Below the pieces are notes generated by a model. The model saw only the letters and a list, made by a program, of their open reading frames with translations. It searched no databases and had not been told where the DNA came from. Below are positions 42,754-51,471 of a DNA stretch of 64,000 nt, piece after piece. The stretch's first letter is position 1. Each line of letters opens with the position of its first letter. Source of the stretch: Lachnoclostridium phytofermentans. GTDB lineage: Bacteria; Bacillota; Clostridia; Lachnospirales; Lachnospiraceae. The stretch covers positions 62,001 through 126,000 of the forward strand of contig NZ_JPOF01000008.1 in assembly GCF_000733755.1 (NCBI RefSeq), read 5' to 3'. The translations under genes were made by a program, and so were the position numbers.

Positions 42754-45381
42754 ATGGCAAAATGGGTGTATATGTTCAAAGAAGGCAACGCCAATATGAA
42801 AAATCTTCTTGGTGGTAAGGGTGCTAACTTAGCAGAGATGACTAACCTTGGTCTTCCAATTCCACAAGGTTTTACTGTTACTACAGAAGCTTGTACCGAC
42901 TATTATAACAGCGGCAAGAAAGTCACAGAAGAAGTTCAATCTCAGATTTTCGAGGCACTTGGTAAATTGGAAGAAATTCAGGGAAAGAAATTCGGTGATA
43001 ATGAAGATCCATTATTAGTTTCTGTACGTTCTGGTGCAAGAGCTTCTATGCCAGGTATGATGGATACAATTCTGAACCTTGGTTTAAATGATGTTGCAGT
43101 AGAAGGATTTGCAACAAAAACAGGTAATCCAAGATTCGCATACGATTCTTATAGACGTTTCATTCAAATGTTCTCTGACGTAGTTATGGAGATGAGTAAG
43201 ACCTTCTTCGAAGGTATCTTAGATGAAGTTAAAGAATCTAAGGGCGCTAAGTTTGACACAGATTTAACTGCAGATGATTTAAAAGAAGTTATTGCAAGAT
43301 ATAAAGCAATTTATAAGAGTAAGATGGGAGAGGATTTCCCACAGGATCCTAAGGTTCAGTTAATGGAGGCTGTAAAAGCAGTATTCCGTTCTTGGGATAA
43401 TCCACGTGCGATTGTTTACCGTCGTATGAATGATATCCCTGGCGATTGGGGTACCGCAGTAAACGTACAAGCAATGGTATTCGGTAACATGGGTAACACT
43501 TCCGGTACTGGTGTAGCATTTACACGTAACCCTTCTACTGGTGAGAATGGTATCTACGGTGAATACTTAATCAATGCTCAGGGTGAAGACGTTGTTGCTG
43601 GTATTAGAACACCGCTACCTATCACAAGATTAGCAGAGGATCTTCCAGATTGCTATAAGCAGTTTATGGAGATTGCAAATAAATTAGAGAATCACTACCG
43701 CGATATGCAGGATATGGAGTTTACGATTCAGGAAGGTAAGTTATACTTCTTACAGACACGTAATGGTAAGAGAACAGCTCCAGCTGCAATCAAGATTGCT
43801 TGTGATTTAGTAGATGAAGGAAAGATTACTCCTCAGGAAGCAGTTCTTCGTATTGATGCGAAGTCCTTAGACCAGTTATTACATCCTACGTTTGATCCAA
43901 AGGCATTAAAAGAAGGTCATGTGATTGGTTCTGCTCTTCCAGCATCTCCTGGTGCTGCTGCCGGTAAGGTTTACTTTACCGCAGATGAAGCCAAAGAAGC
44001 TCATGAGAAGGGTGCAAGAGTTATCTTAGTTCGTCTTGAAACATCTCCAGAAGATATCGAAGGTATGCATGCATCCGAAGGTATCTTAACCGTTCGTGGT
44101 GGTATGACTTCTCACGCAGCTGTAGTTGCTCGTGGTATGGGTACTGCTTGTGTATCTGGTTGTGGAGAAATTAAGATTAGTGAAGAAGAAAAATTCTTCG
44201 AACTTGGTGGAGAAAGAATCGTAGAAGGTGATTACATCTCCTTAGATGGTTCCACCGGTAAGATTTATCTTGGAGATATTAAGACAGTGGAAGCTAGTGT
44301 TAGCGGATACTTTGGAAGAATCATGGAGTGGTCTGATCAGTTTAGAACTCTTCAGGTTAGAACAAATGCAGATACCCCTTCTGATACTTTAAATGCAGTG
44401 AAGTTAGGTGCAGAGGGTATTGGTCTTTGCCGTACTGAGCATATGTTCTTTGAGCCAGAAAGAATTCCTAAGATTCGTAAGATGATCTTAAGCAAGACTG
44501 TAGAAGGAAGAGAATCCGCATTAAATGAGCTTCTTGAGTTCCAGAAAGCAGACTTTAAGGGTATGTACGAAGCTCTTGAAGGAAGACCGATGACAGTTCG
44601 TTACTTAGATCCACCTCTACATGAGTTCGTACCAACCGATCCAGAGGATATTGCAGAGCTTGCAAAAGATATGAATCTTACGGTAGCTGAAGTAAAAGCT
44701 ACTTGTGATTCCCTTCATGAGTTCAACCCAATGATGGGTCATAGAGGTTGTCGTCTTGCTGTAACTTATCCAGAGATCGCTAGAATGCAGACTCGTGCCG
44801 TAATGGAGGCTGCGATTGAAGTTAAGGAAGAGAAGGGCTATGATATCATTCCAGAAATCATGATTCCACTCGTTGGCGAGAAGAAAGAACTTAAATTTGT
44901 TAAGGATATCGTTGTTGAAACAGCTGAATTAGTAAAGAAAGAAAAGAACTCTGACATCGAGTACCATATCGGTACTATGATCGAGATTCCTCGTGCAGCT
45001 TTACTTGCGGATGAGATTGCAGATGAAGCAGAATTCTTCTCCTTCGGTACAAACGACTTAACTCAGATGACTTTTGGTTTCTCCCGTGATGATGCTGGTA
45101 AGTTCTTAGATGCTTACTATAAGAGCAAGATTTACGAGTCAGATCCATTTGCAAGACTTGATCAAAACGGTGTTGGTCAATTAGTTAAGATGGCTTGTGA
45201 AAAAGGTAGACAGGTTCGTCCAAACATTAAGCTTGGTATCTGTGGTGAGCACGGTGGAGATCCATCTTCCGTTGAATTCTGCCATAAGGTAGGTTTAACT
45301 TATGTTTCCTGTTCTCCATTCCGCGTACCAATTGCTAGATTGGCAGCAGCACAGGCAGCGCTCAACAATCCTAGGGGTTAA
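42754..45381 (+). CDS. ppdK: pyruvate, phosphate dikinase
   Basis: 875 residues, normal length. N-terminal ATP-grasp domain (KWVYMFKEGNANMKNLLGGKGANLAEM, then SVRSGARASMPGMMDTILNLG), central phosphohistidine domain with the catalytic His in GGMTSHAAVVARGMGTACV, and C-terminal TIM barrel binding PEP/pyruvate (GICGEHGGDP, SCSPFRVPIARLA). It interconverts ATP + pyruvate + Pi and AMP + PEP + PPi, and in clostridia often serves glycolysis with PPi. Codon use is strongly biased, as for a highly expressed gene. taggaggtaa sets the start. A strong terminator follows 150 bases later. Confidence 0.98.
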   Translation: MAKWVYMFKEGNANMKNLLGGKGANLAEMTNLGLPIPQGFTVTTEACTDYYNSGKKVTEEVQSQIFEALGKLEEIQGKKFGDNEDPLLVSVRSGARASMPGMMDTILNLGLNDVAVEGFATKTGNPRFAYDSYRRFIQMFSDVVMEMSKTFFEGILDEVKESKGAKFDTDLTADDLKEVIARYKAIYKSKMGEDFPQDPKVQLMEAVKAVFRSWDNPRAIVYRRMNDIPGDWGTAVNVQAMVFGNMGNTSGTGVAFTRNPSTGENGIYGEYLINAQGEDVVAGIRTPLPITRLAEDLPDCYKQFMEIANKLENHYRDMQDMEFTIQEGKLYFLQTRNGKRTAPAAIKIACDLVDEGKITPQEAVLRIDAKSLDQLLHPTFDPKALKEGHVIGSALPASPGAAAGKVYFTADEAKEAHEKGARVILVRLETSPEDIEGMHASEGILTVRGGMTSHAAVVARGMGTACVSGCGEIKISEEEKFFELGGERIVEGDYISLDGSTGKIYLGDIKTVEASVSGYFGRIMEWSDQFRTLQVRTNADTPSDTLNAVKLGAEGIGLCRTEHMFFEPERIPKIRKMILSKTVEGRESALNELLEFQKADFKGMYEALEGRPMTVRYLDPPLHEFVPTDPEDIAELAKDMNLTVAEVKATCDSLHEFNPMMGHRGCRLAVTYPEIARMQTRAVMEAAIEVKEEKGYDIIPEIMIPLVGEKKELKFVKDIVVETAELVKKEKNSDIEYHIGTMIEIPRAALLADEIADEAEFFSFGTNDLTQMTFGFSRDDAGKFLDAYYKSKIYESDPFARLDQNGVGQLVKMACEKGRQVRPNIKLGICGEHGGDPSSVEFCHKVGLTYVSCSPFRVPIARLAAAQAALNNPRG

Positions 45382-45533
45382 GACTGAAACGGCTGAAAAG
45401 CCTTTAAAACTGGGCACTTTCGTGATTCGGAAAGACTACTTATCAGAGTATAGGAAGTACCATCCAGAGACCAAAAAAGTGAATGGTTAGAAAGATATAG
45501 TCTTAATTATTACTTTTTAGTAATAGAATGTTC

Positions 45534-45571
45534 AATCGGGAAGCGAAGCTGATTCGCTTCCCGATTTTTTT
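45534..45571 (+). terminator. ppdK terminator
   Basis: A 14-bp stem (aatcgggaagcgaa with ttcgcttcccgatt), loop gctga, then seven T. Confidence 0.93.
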
Positions 45572-45626
45572 ATCGGTTGGCTGCCACAGGCAGACAATCC
45601 GGCTAACTTCAACAATACAATTTCAG

Positions 45627-45692
45627 AAGACCAATCAGTAAAACTTTTAGTTAGATTTTTATAAGCTAAAGAATTACTGGTTGGTCTTTTTT
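45627..45692 (+). terminator. orphan terminator at the left of the element
   Basis: aagaccaatcagtaa pairs with ttactggttggtctt (one G-U pair) and is followed by six T. No gene precedes it, so it is likely left over from a deleted one. Confidence 0.75.
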
Positions 45693-45761
45693 GTTGACAA
45701 AAATTAAGAAAATCATGATTACAAAAATTGAGTTGCCTTAGTGGCGGAATGGAGGATTTGT

Positions 45762-46379
45762 ATGGAAGAAAAGAGGATCGAAATTATTGGGATAGATCAT
45801 GGATGGTCGAATATGAAGACGGTAAGCAGTATTTTTACCTCCGGTGTGAAAGAAATTACAACGGAACCGGCATTGTTTGATAATGTTGTGGAATTTGAGG
45901 GGAAATATTTCAAGGTTGGTGGAAAAAGACTTGAAGTTAAGGATACCAAGGTTACGGATGAGAACTATTACATTCTGACGCTGGCTTCGATCGGTAGGGA
46001 GCTGAACCGGAGGAGGCTACGAAGAGCGAACCTATTCTTATCCGTGGGGTTACCGCTGACACGGTTTGGTGCAGAGAAGAAAGGTTTCATTGATTATCTT
46101 ATGAAAAAGAAAGAGATCAACTTCAAGTTTGAGAATATTAAATACAGTGTTTGCATTGAACGGGTATCCGTATTCCCTCAATGTTATGCGGCAGTTGCAG
46201 ACCGGTTAGGAAGTTTTCGAAGAGAGGTCTTGGTAGTTGATATTGGAAGTTGGACTATTGATATCATGCCGATCTCAAATCAGAAACCGGATATCGAACA
46301 GTGTGTAACGATTCCGCAAGGATTGATTACCTACTGTAACTCCGGTAATCAATTCATACGACAATATGACCGTCGGTAA
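45762..46379 (+). pseudogene. ParM/StbA-like actin-type ATPase, 3' truncated
   Basis: The frame starts at ATG 45762 with ggagg upstream. IIGIDHGWSNMKT is the phosphate-1 loop of actin-like segregation ATPases and VVDIGSWTIDIMPI is phosphate-2; the adenosine motif and last third (about 110 residues) are missing. Similarity ends near 46333-46345, where the DNA joins a fragment of a different gene and the frame soon meets a stop. Members of this family push plasmid or ICE copies apart. Here it cannot be functional. Confidence 0.78.
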
Positions 46380-46798
46380 CGAAGATATCACCTTTTCCTA
46401 TGAATTAAATGGTATAAGTGTATCCAATGTTGTGACCATTGAGGTTCTTGCAGATCTATATGACCTAAAATTGAGTTCAGATTCCTTGACGATTTATAAA
46501 GGACAGGACTTGAATTTAACGGTATATGCAGAATTCAATATCAATGGGGAAGTGAAGCTTAGTCCTTCGGATTTTACGATTACCGGATTTGACAAGGACG
46601 TATATGACAGAGCAGGACGATATTACACTTTGTCGTATACGAATAAAGGAGTCAGGAACTATAAAACCTTATTCATTATCGTTCTTCCGAATGGTCACAG
46701 GTATTAATGTCACATACCCTGTACAAACAACCGAGGGAATTCAGATTCCATTTGTGGCGAAGGTAACATATGAGGATGACAGAGTCATTACTTTAGTA
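46333..46798 (+). pseudogene. fragments of a bacterial Ig-like (Big-type) surface protein
   Basis: From 46333 the frame reads SYDNMTVGNEDITFSYELNGISVSNV, the end of one Ig-like repeat, and then another module (LKLSSDSLTIYKGQDLNLTVYAEF...) up to a stop at 46707. A shifted frame from about 46690 (NVTYPVQTTEGIQIPFVAKVTYEDD) continues to the junction with the VirB4 fragment. These are pieces of a cell-surface adhesin-type protein lodged between two conjugation genes, showing that the region has been rearranged and deleted. No start, no anchor. Confidence 0.6.
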
Positions 46799-47313
46799 TC
46801 AGAGATCTGGGTGCGGAGCTTTCTCCGATCACCATGTTGGTGATGATGGAGAATATTCAAAACCGGATCATGGAAAATGCCAAGAAAGGAAAAGCAACCT
46901 GGCTCTATCTGGATGAATTCCATGTGTTACTGAACCGTGAATACAGTGCTAAGTATCTGCAACAGCTTTGGAAAAAGGTACGAAAGCAGGGAGGGCTTTG
47001 TACAGGTATTACCCAGAATATACTTGACCTTTTACAAAATTATGTAGCAACAACCATGTTGGCTAATTCAGAATTTGTGGCAATTCTGAAGCAGGCTAAC
47101 ACCGACAGTTCAAAGTTAGCGGAAGTGATTGGTATATCTGATGTACAGCTACGTTTTGTCATGAATTCAATGAGTGGAATGGGTTTATTGAAATGAGGTA
47201 ATGTTGTCATACCTTTTGATAATACCATATCAAAGGATACGGATTTATACCAGCTATATAATACTAACCTCCATGAAAAGATTGCGAAGAAACGGAAAGC
47301 AGTTCAGGAGTAA
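46795..47313 (+). pseudogene. C-terminal fragment of VirB4-type conjugation ATPase with an in-frame stop
   Basis: The frame picks up at RDLGAELSPITMLVMMENI and shows the Walker B-like LYLDEFHVLL, then RKQGGLCTGITQNILDLL and NSEFVAILKQA, all typical of the VirB4/TraE-like ATPase of Tn1549-type elements. A TGA at 47194-47196 interrupts it; the same frame then continues with GNVVIPFDNTISKDTDLYQLYNTN to a natural stop at 47311-47313. The Walker A half is lost. The enzyme would power the type IV secretion channel; this copy is dead. Confidence 0.82.
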
Positions 47314-47371
47314 GGAGTTGAGCCGAAAGGTGGCACCGGGATATCTAGGTGCCTAACCGGTTCTAGAGGAG

Positions 47372-49135
47372 GTGAGAACGACGAAGATTAATAAGGTTGA
47401 AGCGAAACCGATACGGCTTCATAGAAAGTCAGAAATCAATATTCATCGTATCAAGAAAAGGAACAAACCATCGATTACAATGAAACAATTGCGTCTAAGA
47501 CGCAGACCAAGTATTAGACATCTAAAAGTTCCAGTTGATGTTATCCGAAGATATAAGGGAAGTTTGTATAGGAGTGCAAAATCAGATAAGTACAATTGTT
47601 CCGACGGAAAGATCAATAAGAAACTCAGTGGTCATAATTTACGGGAACCAAGAAGAAAAAGCATTCAGAAATCTTCTGATACAGCAAATGCTATGAAACC
47701 GGATATAAGAAATCAGCATTACTCAACTACTGCACAGACGATTGGAATGATCGGAGCCTCTGTTGCTTCAGAACAGATTGAAGGAGGAGAAGAGCTACGT
47801 GACAGTGTAGCTATAGCAGGATTAGCATTAACTGCTTTTACCAGAGCTTCTTCCAAGGGAAGAGATTTATATCGGAATAAATCAAAAGAACAAAGGCTAG
47901 CCATGAAGTTGAAACGAGTAGATCCAGGGAACCGAGTAAGAAGTAAAATGAGCAGCAGTACCGATAAAAAGGTAATTAGAATGGCGGGCAGTAATTATAC
48001 GAAAGAGTCGAGGGTAAAAAGTAAAGCATGGAGTTCTTTAAGAGGAGCATCTGCAGATTCAGTAGTAACTGGGGCAAGAGGCATATCGCGAAGAACGTCA
48101 GTTGGAAAAGATGCCTTAAAAGATATTGGTAAAGTGAATGGAAAAACTACGAGTAAAGCGATTGGCAAAGCAGCGGGACATAGCTTTAATCGGTCAGCAA
48201 TAAAGAACAACACGAGAAGCAGATTGCTCAATTATTTTATGAATAAGTCAAAACAGAGTGATAATGGAGACAACATAGGAGCACTATTAAAAGATTTAAT
48301 AATGATGCGTATGTCTGTGGTGGTGAAACATATTGCGGGATATATCGGAGGATTACTACTAAATTTGGTTTTACTTATTGCGATTACCTGTTTACCTGTC
48401 ATGCTAGTTATTGCTGTAATATACAATTCTCCTTTGGCAATATTTTTTCCGCCATTAGAAAAAGGTGATACCGTGATGAGTGTGACAAGTACCTATATCC
48501 AAGATTTTAATCGTGAAGTTACAACACTTGCACATGAACACGCCGGTTATGATGGGGGAAGCATATCTTATACAGGATCAATGACGGACAACTATTATGA
48601 TATCATGGTGGTTTACATGGTGAAATATGGTGTTGGGGATACAGCATCTGTCATGAATGACACGACAAGAGAAAAGCTAAAGGGAGTATTTGATGATATG
48701 TGTAGCTTCCGGACATCGGTTTCATCCGAGACCGTTGAAAATGAGGATGGTACCACTACGAACTATTCAATTTACAATACAATAATGGAATTAAAGAAGG
48801 ATATGGAATATCTATTAGTGGAACTTCAGAAGGAATGGGAAAGCAGTGGTAAAACAAGTGCAACTGTTGTATTTCAAATAGAGGAAGTTCATGAAGTAAA
48901 CCGAAATCTGCAGCAGGATATCGCAGATCGTCAAGAATTATTAAAGCATGAAGAAATGACCTTTGAGCAAAGTATCCAACTTACCAAACAAAATTATATT
49001 TTGTTAAGGTTAATAAAAAGATATTACGCAAAGAGCAGAGGACAAATAAAAAAGGAATCGACTGTGAGTTCTCTGTAGTACTTGATAAGGAAGAACACCT
49101 GATTTTTAAAGATTTGTTTCAACCCGTGGAAGGTT
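47372..49135 (+). pseudogene. conjugative-element membrane protein, C-terminal part lost by frameshift/deletion
   Basis: The frame begins at a GTG (47372) just within ctagaggaggtgag and runs about 568 residues. The N-terminal 300 residues are very basic, then a transmembrane helix (about 325-350, NLVLLIAITCLPVMLVIAVIYNS) and an exterior part starting DTVMSVTSTYIQDFNREV. Full-length relatives in ICEs carry lysozyme-like and NlpC/P60 wall-cutting domains beyond this; they are absent. From about 48800 the sequence switches to a charged helical segment, and after 49045 a shifted frame (CEFSVVLDKEEHLIFKDLFQ) continues to a stop at about 49135, so at least two genes were fused by deletion. Confidence 0.68.
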
Positions 49136-49993
49136 AATTTGGTGCAATCTAAAGAAATTAGAGTGGAGGTGTTGAAATGGGAGTTGATTATCAGGTAAGG
49201 CAAATCTATGACATAATGATTCGGGAGGTTACAACAAGTGAAGCAAAATGGCGAGATATTTGCTGTTTAATTGGACAACTATATCGATATGAGTTTGACA
49301 ATATTCTGATGATATATGCTCAGCGACCACATGCAACTCTGGTCGCTGATTTTGATACATGGAAGAAAGTAAATCGTTATGTCAAGAGAGGTAGCAAAGG
49401 AATTGCATTCTATCTTTCAAGAGCACTAAGCCCAAGAATGAGATATGTATTTGACATCAGCGATACCGGTGGAAAGAAGCATAACTTAACCTGGAGCCTT
49501 GAAGGTGAAAATCTAGCTGACTATGTAACTTATTCAATCAAAGGGATTAATGGAAACGGATTTTGATAAGGACAATAGAATAATCGAGAATTTCTGATAA
49601 AGCTGCTCAAACTTTATAAGAACATATGTTTGATTACAATAAAGGAAGATTAATCAGAACATATGAATGAGCTTTCGAACTTTCGAGGATGACCGGAGAT
49701 ATAATCGTGGATGATGAAAGCTTCGTGAATGAAACGGAGGAAGTGCTAGATAGTCACATTGCTCAAATTATTTATCAAAGCGCATTCTACGCAATTGGAA
49801 AAAGATGTAGTTTTGATTTGAATATGGACGAACAGGATTTGAGTATGATTCTTCTTTATCAGAATGAAGAAGGGGTGTATCTGATCGGAACACTGATCAG
49901 TGATATTTCCTGTAACGTTTTAAACGAATTTTCAAGAAACCCGAAATAAATTGATAAACAGAGATTACAAATGGAAGAAAGGGGAATTACACA

Positions 49994-50342
49994 TGGCAGA
50001 GATAGCATTGACTTATTCAGAGAGGGAAGGAATCTTATACCCGAACCACTAATTACCGGAGGAGGAAGAAAAGATCTCTTGAATCTCGGGAAATACGGAA
50101 TGAGGGCATTAAATTATCTGAAGGAGAACGAACCATCCAGATACAAGACGCTTTACCGATTCGGACTGCTGGCGTAGAAGATGCACGAGGTGGACGAGGA
50201 AGCGAATCAGCTTCTGGATACATTGATGGAAAGCTATCTGGTAAAGAACAAACCGGAAGATCCCAATTTCACAATGGAGATGTGGAGGAAAAGGGAACAG
50301 GCGAAGCTGCAGGTAGAGGAAATCGTACTGAAGTTCCATTAG
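49994..50342 (+). pseudogene. tnpV-like gene with a frameshift and an in-frame stop
   Basis: MAEIALTYSEREGILYP (from 49994) resembles the TnpV start. The frame then shifts to LITGGGRKDLLNLGKYGMRALNYLKENEPSRYKTLYRFGLLA, with the LGKYGxxRxxYLxExxP signature, meets TAG at 50175-50177, and continues with KMHEVDEEANQLLDTLMESYLVKNKPED...EEIVLKFH to 50342. TnpV is a small protein of unknown role found in clostridial transposons. It lies within the giant methylase pseudogene. Confidence 0.65.
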
Positions 50343-50509
50343 AACTGAAACAGATAATAAAAGAGATTGATGAAGAAGGAGATAAGGAAGGTTATGTAAG
50401 CTGGTCTTTGATTGAACCTGAAATCGGAGCATTGATCTTAACCAGTGAGTATACTCAAGAACGAATTCGACTGGATGATTTCATTGAAACTGCTGATAAT
50501 CACATGGCT

Positions 50510-50640
50510 GAAGAAAAAAACTGAAGAAGAAAAACTGAAGAAGATAGTACTAAAGAAGAAAGATGTGAAAGAGAAAGAACTGAAAAAGAGAAAACTAAAG
50601 AAGACAGATTTGAAAAGGATAGTATTGAAAAAGATACCTC
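50510..50640 (+). repeat. purine-rich low-complexity tract
   Basis: About 130 bases almost wholly A and G on the + strand with recurring actgaagaag/gaaagag units; it encodes alternating Glu/Lys/Thr in any open frame. It looks like slippage expansion of a charged linker in the decayed giant protein. Confidence 0.6.
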
Positions 50641-51231
50641 CGATGCAGATAGTTTCAATATGGATGCGGAGAACATGGCTGACATTATATCGAAAGTTGA
50701 TAAGATTGATTCCTAAAAAAGAACTTCTAATATTAACAAGAGTAACTACCATAACAACCTGCGGGATATAGAAACGGGTGGAGCAATATCTAGATATAAA
50801 TGGAATGTAGAGGCAATCCGTACTTTATTTCAGATTGAGAATGAAGGTAGGCTTGCTACTCGGGAGGAGCAGAAGGTATTAGCCAAATACTTAGGCTTGG
50901 GTGGTTTATCCCAGATATTTAATTCGGTAGATAATTCCTGGAGTCATGAATATATGGAACTTAAGAACCTGCTTTATAAGGATGATTATGTAGCAGCAAG
51001 AGCGACAGTTAATAATGCATTTTATACCTCACCGGAAATCTGGTGTTTTCCAGACGTCTGCTTTTTTTGTACGCAAAAAACAACTGAAAACAGTGTCCAC
51101 AGTTCTATTGTAGCTATAATGAAAAGTAAATGTAAGATAAACCAGTAAAATTAAATAAAGTAGAGGTTACGATTACAAAAAACTTTGCTGTAGTCTAGAG
51201 GAATTTCGATTTACATTCAAGGATTTATTTA

Positions 51232-51294
51232 TTTTACATTCATTTTACATTCATTTTACATTCATCTTACATTTACATTTACATTTATTTTACA
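51232..51294. repeat. 11-bp tandem repeat (ttttacattca) upstream of the NRPS genes
   Basis: Three perfect copies at 51232-51242, 51243-51253 and 51254-51264, then degenerate catttacattt copies to 51294. The 51150-51471 gap is otherwise very AT-rich, without a gene, and must contain the cluster promoter; a tataat-like string lies near 51337-51350 but I cannot choose a site. Confidence 0.75.
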
Positions 51295-51471
51295 ATATTA
51301 TTGTTTTATACTTTACATAAACATACAAATATAGTAATATAATGTATAGAATGTATAATAATGGGATATATTAGAATAAAATGGTGAAAAAGATTGAGGA
51401 TGTATAATTATTAGTAATAATTAGTAACAATCATTATAAATCATTAAAAAAGGTAAATGTGGAGGATTTAC

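Larger units (their letters stand above)
49177..51045 (+). pseudogene. ArdC-like / N6-methylase / helicase giant ICE protein, fragmented
   Basis: A good start (ggaggtgttgaa ATG at 49177) opens a frame whose first 130 residues (FDNILMIYAQRPHATLVADFDTW, RYVKRGSKGIAF, VFDISDTGGKK) match the ArdC-like N terminus of the more than 2000-residue Tn1549 methylase-helicase. It stops at 49566. A second piece (49689-49949, IIYQSAFYAIGKRCSFDLN) and a third (about 50760-51045, ISRYKWNVEAIRTLFQIENEGRLATREEQKVLAKYLGLGGLSQIF and NNAFYTSPEI) continue the same protein in other frames. Similarity stops after YTSPEI, before the methylase catalytic motifs. A tnpV pseudogene and a purine-rich tract interrupt it. 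Confidence 0.78.
45600..51150. mobile_element. decayed conjugative element (Tn1549/CTn-like) remnant
   Basis: Five consecutive broken reading frames on the + strand each match genes of Tn1549-type integrative conjugative elements: a ParM-like ATPase, a VirB4-type ATPase, a transfer membrane protein, the ArdC/N6-methylase/helicase giant protein and a tnpV. Every one is truncated, frameshifted or has in-frame stops, and the expected genes between them (relaxase, coupling protein, integrase) are missing. A foreign terminator (45627-45692) marks the left part. The right edge is near 51045, where similarity stops abruptly. The NRPS cluster begins about 400 bases later. No attachment sites were recognised. 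Confidence 0.8.

Noticed and set aside
45302-45490. Open frame of 62 codons overlapping the 3' end of ppdK and extending past it
   Set aside because: It overlaps ppdK by 80 bases in another frame, has no ribosome site, and its non-overlapping part resembles no family I know. Most likely chance.
50438-50752. Minus-strand Phe/Ser-rich frame of 104 codons
   Set aside because: It is the complement of the purine-rich tract, so low complexity explains it.
51232-51294. Possible iteron-type replication origin
   Set aside because: No replication initiator gene nearby and the unit is simple AT-rich sequence; kept only as a tandem repeat.
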